Of a stretch of DNA of 14,784 nt, positions 12,898 through 14,784 are shown one piece after another; positions within the stretch are counted from its first letter, which is position 1, and each line of letters starts with the position of its first letter. Location of the stretch: the NCBI GenBank assembly GCA_900770195.1, contig CAAGJI010000062.1, positions 1 through 14,784 on the forward strand. The letters are read 5' to 3'. The notes beneath the pieces were generated by a model, which made no database searches, was not told the origin of the DNA, and saw only the letters and a program-made list of their open reading frames with translations. Both the position numbers and the translations under genes were made by a program. The stretch comes from Oscillospiraceae bacterium. Its GTDB lineage: Bacteria > Bacillota > Clostridia > Oscillospirales > Ruminococcaceae.

Positions 12898-14784
12898 ATG
12901 AATATTAAAAGAATATCAGCGGTGGTGATGAGTGCTGCTATGATTGGCACAAGTTTACCGTTTGGTGATATAGCAGTAAATTTTGCAAATAAAAACATTA
13001 TCACCGCAAATGCGGAAGAAGGATATGCAACAAATGCATATCCCGAAACTAATGAACCATCTTCAGATTATTATGAATATGCAACAACAGCAGAAACAGA
13101 ACCTTGGACGGATGCGTATGAGGATTCTGCGGAATATGCTACAAGATATACAGAAAAAACTGCATCGACTACTATAATTTCGGGAACAACACCATTAACT
13201 GGAAAATGTGGCGATAATATTTCTTATACTTTTGTTGAAACTGGAGTTATAGTAATTTCAGGAACTGGTGAAATGGAGGATTATGATAATAATTCGTCAC
13301 CATTTTATAATAATGGCTCAATCAAAAAAGTTATAGTTAGTGATGGTATAACATCAATTAGTGAGTACGCATTTAGTGGTTGTGGAGGTCTTGAAAATAT
13401 AATAATTCCTGATACAATAACATCTATAGGAGCATATGCTTTTAAAGATTGTCAAAGTTTTACAGAAATAAAAATACCAGAACATGTTGACTCAATTGGT
13501 AAAGGTGCTTTCAAAGATTGTAAAAATCTTAAAAGTATAAATCTTCCAGATTCATTATTAGAAATAAACCCTTATATTTTTTATAATTGTGCAAGTCTTG
13601 AAAATATAATAATTCCTAATACGATAACATCAATAGGTTCTTACTCTTTTTATCTTTGTACGAGTCTTACAGAAATATCAATTTCTGATACAATAACATC
13701 GATTGGGGAATACGCCACATATGGTTGTAGAAATTTAAAAGATGTGTATTATTCGGGTACGAAAAGTGATTGGGACAAGGTTTCTGTCGGTACATATAAT
13801 GGTGGAATATTAATCGCAACGATTCATTTTCTTAGAGAAGATCCAACAACATCTTTGTCAACAGAACCAACAACTTCCGAAACAACAGGAACAGAAGTAG
13901 AATTTGAAATCGGAAACATTTCTGCTAAAGCAGGAGATGGGTATGGTGAGGAAGGTTCAGACACAGAATGGTCCGCTATACTTCCGATTAAGGTAAATAA
14001 TGACACAGGAATTGCGGGAATAAATGGCAGACTTAATATGTCTTCAGATCTTGCAAAGGTATTTCAGCTTGAAGAAATCTCATTGAAAAATGATGATGAT
14101 GGCACAAAGGGGCCGTATACAGGTACTTTTACATATGAAACAAAATATTGGTCATTCAGTATCGCAAGCAGTGGATATAGAAATTGGGAAAAACAGCCTG
14201 ACAAAACACCATTTGTATATTATTATGTAAAGGTAACTAAAGATAAATCATTAATTGCAAGAGTTGCTGATGGAATGGGAATAGAACTTGATAGTGATGA
14301 AAATGGATCATATTATAAATTCCCGATAGAATGGTATACATCTGATTCAGAGTCAAATATTGTTTCGGATATAAACTTGTTAGAAACAAAGCCATCATTG
14401 AAAAATGGTTCTATAAAAGTTTATGTAAATAGTGAAAAAGTAACAACAGAACCAGCTACCACGACTACGGAACCAGTTGCAACAACAGGATACAAATCTA
14501 CTACTAAAATTACAACAACACAGGTTCCTTTCTCAGTTTCACCAAAGACAACAACAATTAAGGTTGGTGATACATTCACTATCACAGTTAACGCAACTGA
14601 TAATCCATCAGTTAAGTATATTGTAAATCCTTCAAACGTTGTAGTAGTTGATGCAACAGGTAAGGTTTCAGGTATTAACCCTGGCAAAACAACTATTCTT
14701 GTATTCACAGAAGATGGACGTTCAGATACACTCAAGGTTACAGTTCTTCCAGCTGGATCAGTATCAGATGTAACAACACCAACA
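12898..14784 (+). CDS. Secreted LRR-cohesin-Big_2 protein (partial, runs off the right edge)
   Basis: At least 629 residues with no stop codon before the window ends. The leader (about residues 1-41: MNIKRIS...SLPF...ITANAEE) matches its neighbours. Next come a Tyr/Glu/Thr-rich linker (42-97), the TCGxN-like cap (GKCGDNISY...SGTGEME), about six LRR_5 repeats and the end cap VYYSGTKSDW (about 281-290). A Thr/Pro linker leads to a divergent cohesin-like domain (about 330-515, VEFEIGNISAKAGDG...LPIKVNNDTGIAGI...GSIKV). A second Thr-rich linker is followed by a Big_2 Ig-like domain (about 540-619, TTTIKVGDTFTITV...GKVSGINPGKTTI). Big_2 domains commonly act as spacers or adhesion modules. Whether a dockerin or cell-wall anchor follows cannot be seen. 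Confidence 0.82.
   Translation, partial: MNIKRISAVVMSAAMIGTSLPFGDIAVNFANKNIITANAEEGYATNAYPETNEPSSDYYEYATTAETEPWTDAYEDSAEYATRYTEKTASTTIISGTTPLTGKCGDNISYTFVETGVIVISGTGEMEDYDNNSSPFYNNGSIKKVIVSDGITSISEYAFSGCGGLENIIIPDTITSIGAYAFKDCQSFTEIKIPEHVDSIGKGAFKDCKNLKSINLPDSLLEINPYIFYNCASLENIIIPNTITSIGSYSFYLCTSLTEISISDTITSIGEYATYGCRNLKDVYYSGTKSDWDKVSVGTYNGGILIATIHFLREDPTTSLSTEPTTSETTGTEVEFEIGNISAKAGDGYGEEGSDTEWSAILPIKVNNDTGIAGINGRLNMSSDLAKVFQLEEISLKNDDDGTKGPYTGTFTYETKYWSFSIASSGYRNWEKQPDKTPFVYYYVKVTKDKSLIARVADGMGIELDSDENGSYYKFPIEWYTSDSESNIVSDINLLETKPSLKNGSIKVYVNSEKVTTEPATTTTEPVATTGYKSTTKITTTQVPFSVSPKTTTIKVGDTFTITVNATDNPSVKYIVNPSNVVVVDATGKVSGINPGKTTILVFTEDGRSDTLKVTVLPAGSVSDVTTPT

Overview
The window looks like chromosome from an AT-rich, Gram-positive anaerobe of the Ruminococcus/Oscillospiraceae type. 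The reasons are strong GGAGG-type ribosome binding sites, very A/T-ending codons, and a cluster of secreted proteins built from BspA-type leucine-rich repeats (LRR_5), cohesin-like modules and type I dockerins, the parts of cellulosome-like assemblies. The genus assignment is inference; no rRNA or other taxonomic marker is present.

Layout. Positions 1-3446 are read leftwards. A promoter-distal gene only just enters at the left edge (start codon at 4-6). To its right is a three-gene operon, transcribed from about 3446 down to 108: a UbiA-family prenyltransferase resembling decaprenyl-phosphate phosphoribosyltransferase, a HAD-IB phosphatase that is broken by a nonsense codon and a frameshift, and a polytopic GT-C-like glycosyltransferase. 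Together these would make a polyprenyl-phosphate-linked pentose and transfer it to an envelope glycan. A 405-base divergent intergenic region (3447-3851) separates this operon from the first secreted LRR-dockerin gene (3852-5102). That gene converges on trxB (thioredoxin reductase, minus strand, 5159-6076) at a shared hairpin.

After a 555-base AT-rich leader region come three closely spaced plus-strand genes. They are a 1269-residue LRR-cohesin-dockerin protein (6632-10441), a 793-residue scaffoldin-like protein with four cohesin-like modules and a dockerin (10502-12883), and an LRR-cohesin-Big_2 protein that runs off the right edge (12898 onward). All four secreted proteins share one kind of long leader that ends in A(K/N)AE.

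The main point of interest is that four secreted proteins carry only interaction modules (LRR, cohesin-like, dockerin, Ig-like) and no recognisable enzyme domain. They could assemble with each other into a non-catalytic surface network, perhaps for adhesion. Other notable points are two unusual 20-residue LRR tracts with an internal duplication, T-run promoters in the divergent region, a hairpin between genes whose arm can also pair with the next Shine-Dalgarno, and the decayed phosphatase inside an otherwise intact operon.
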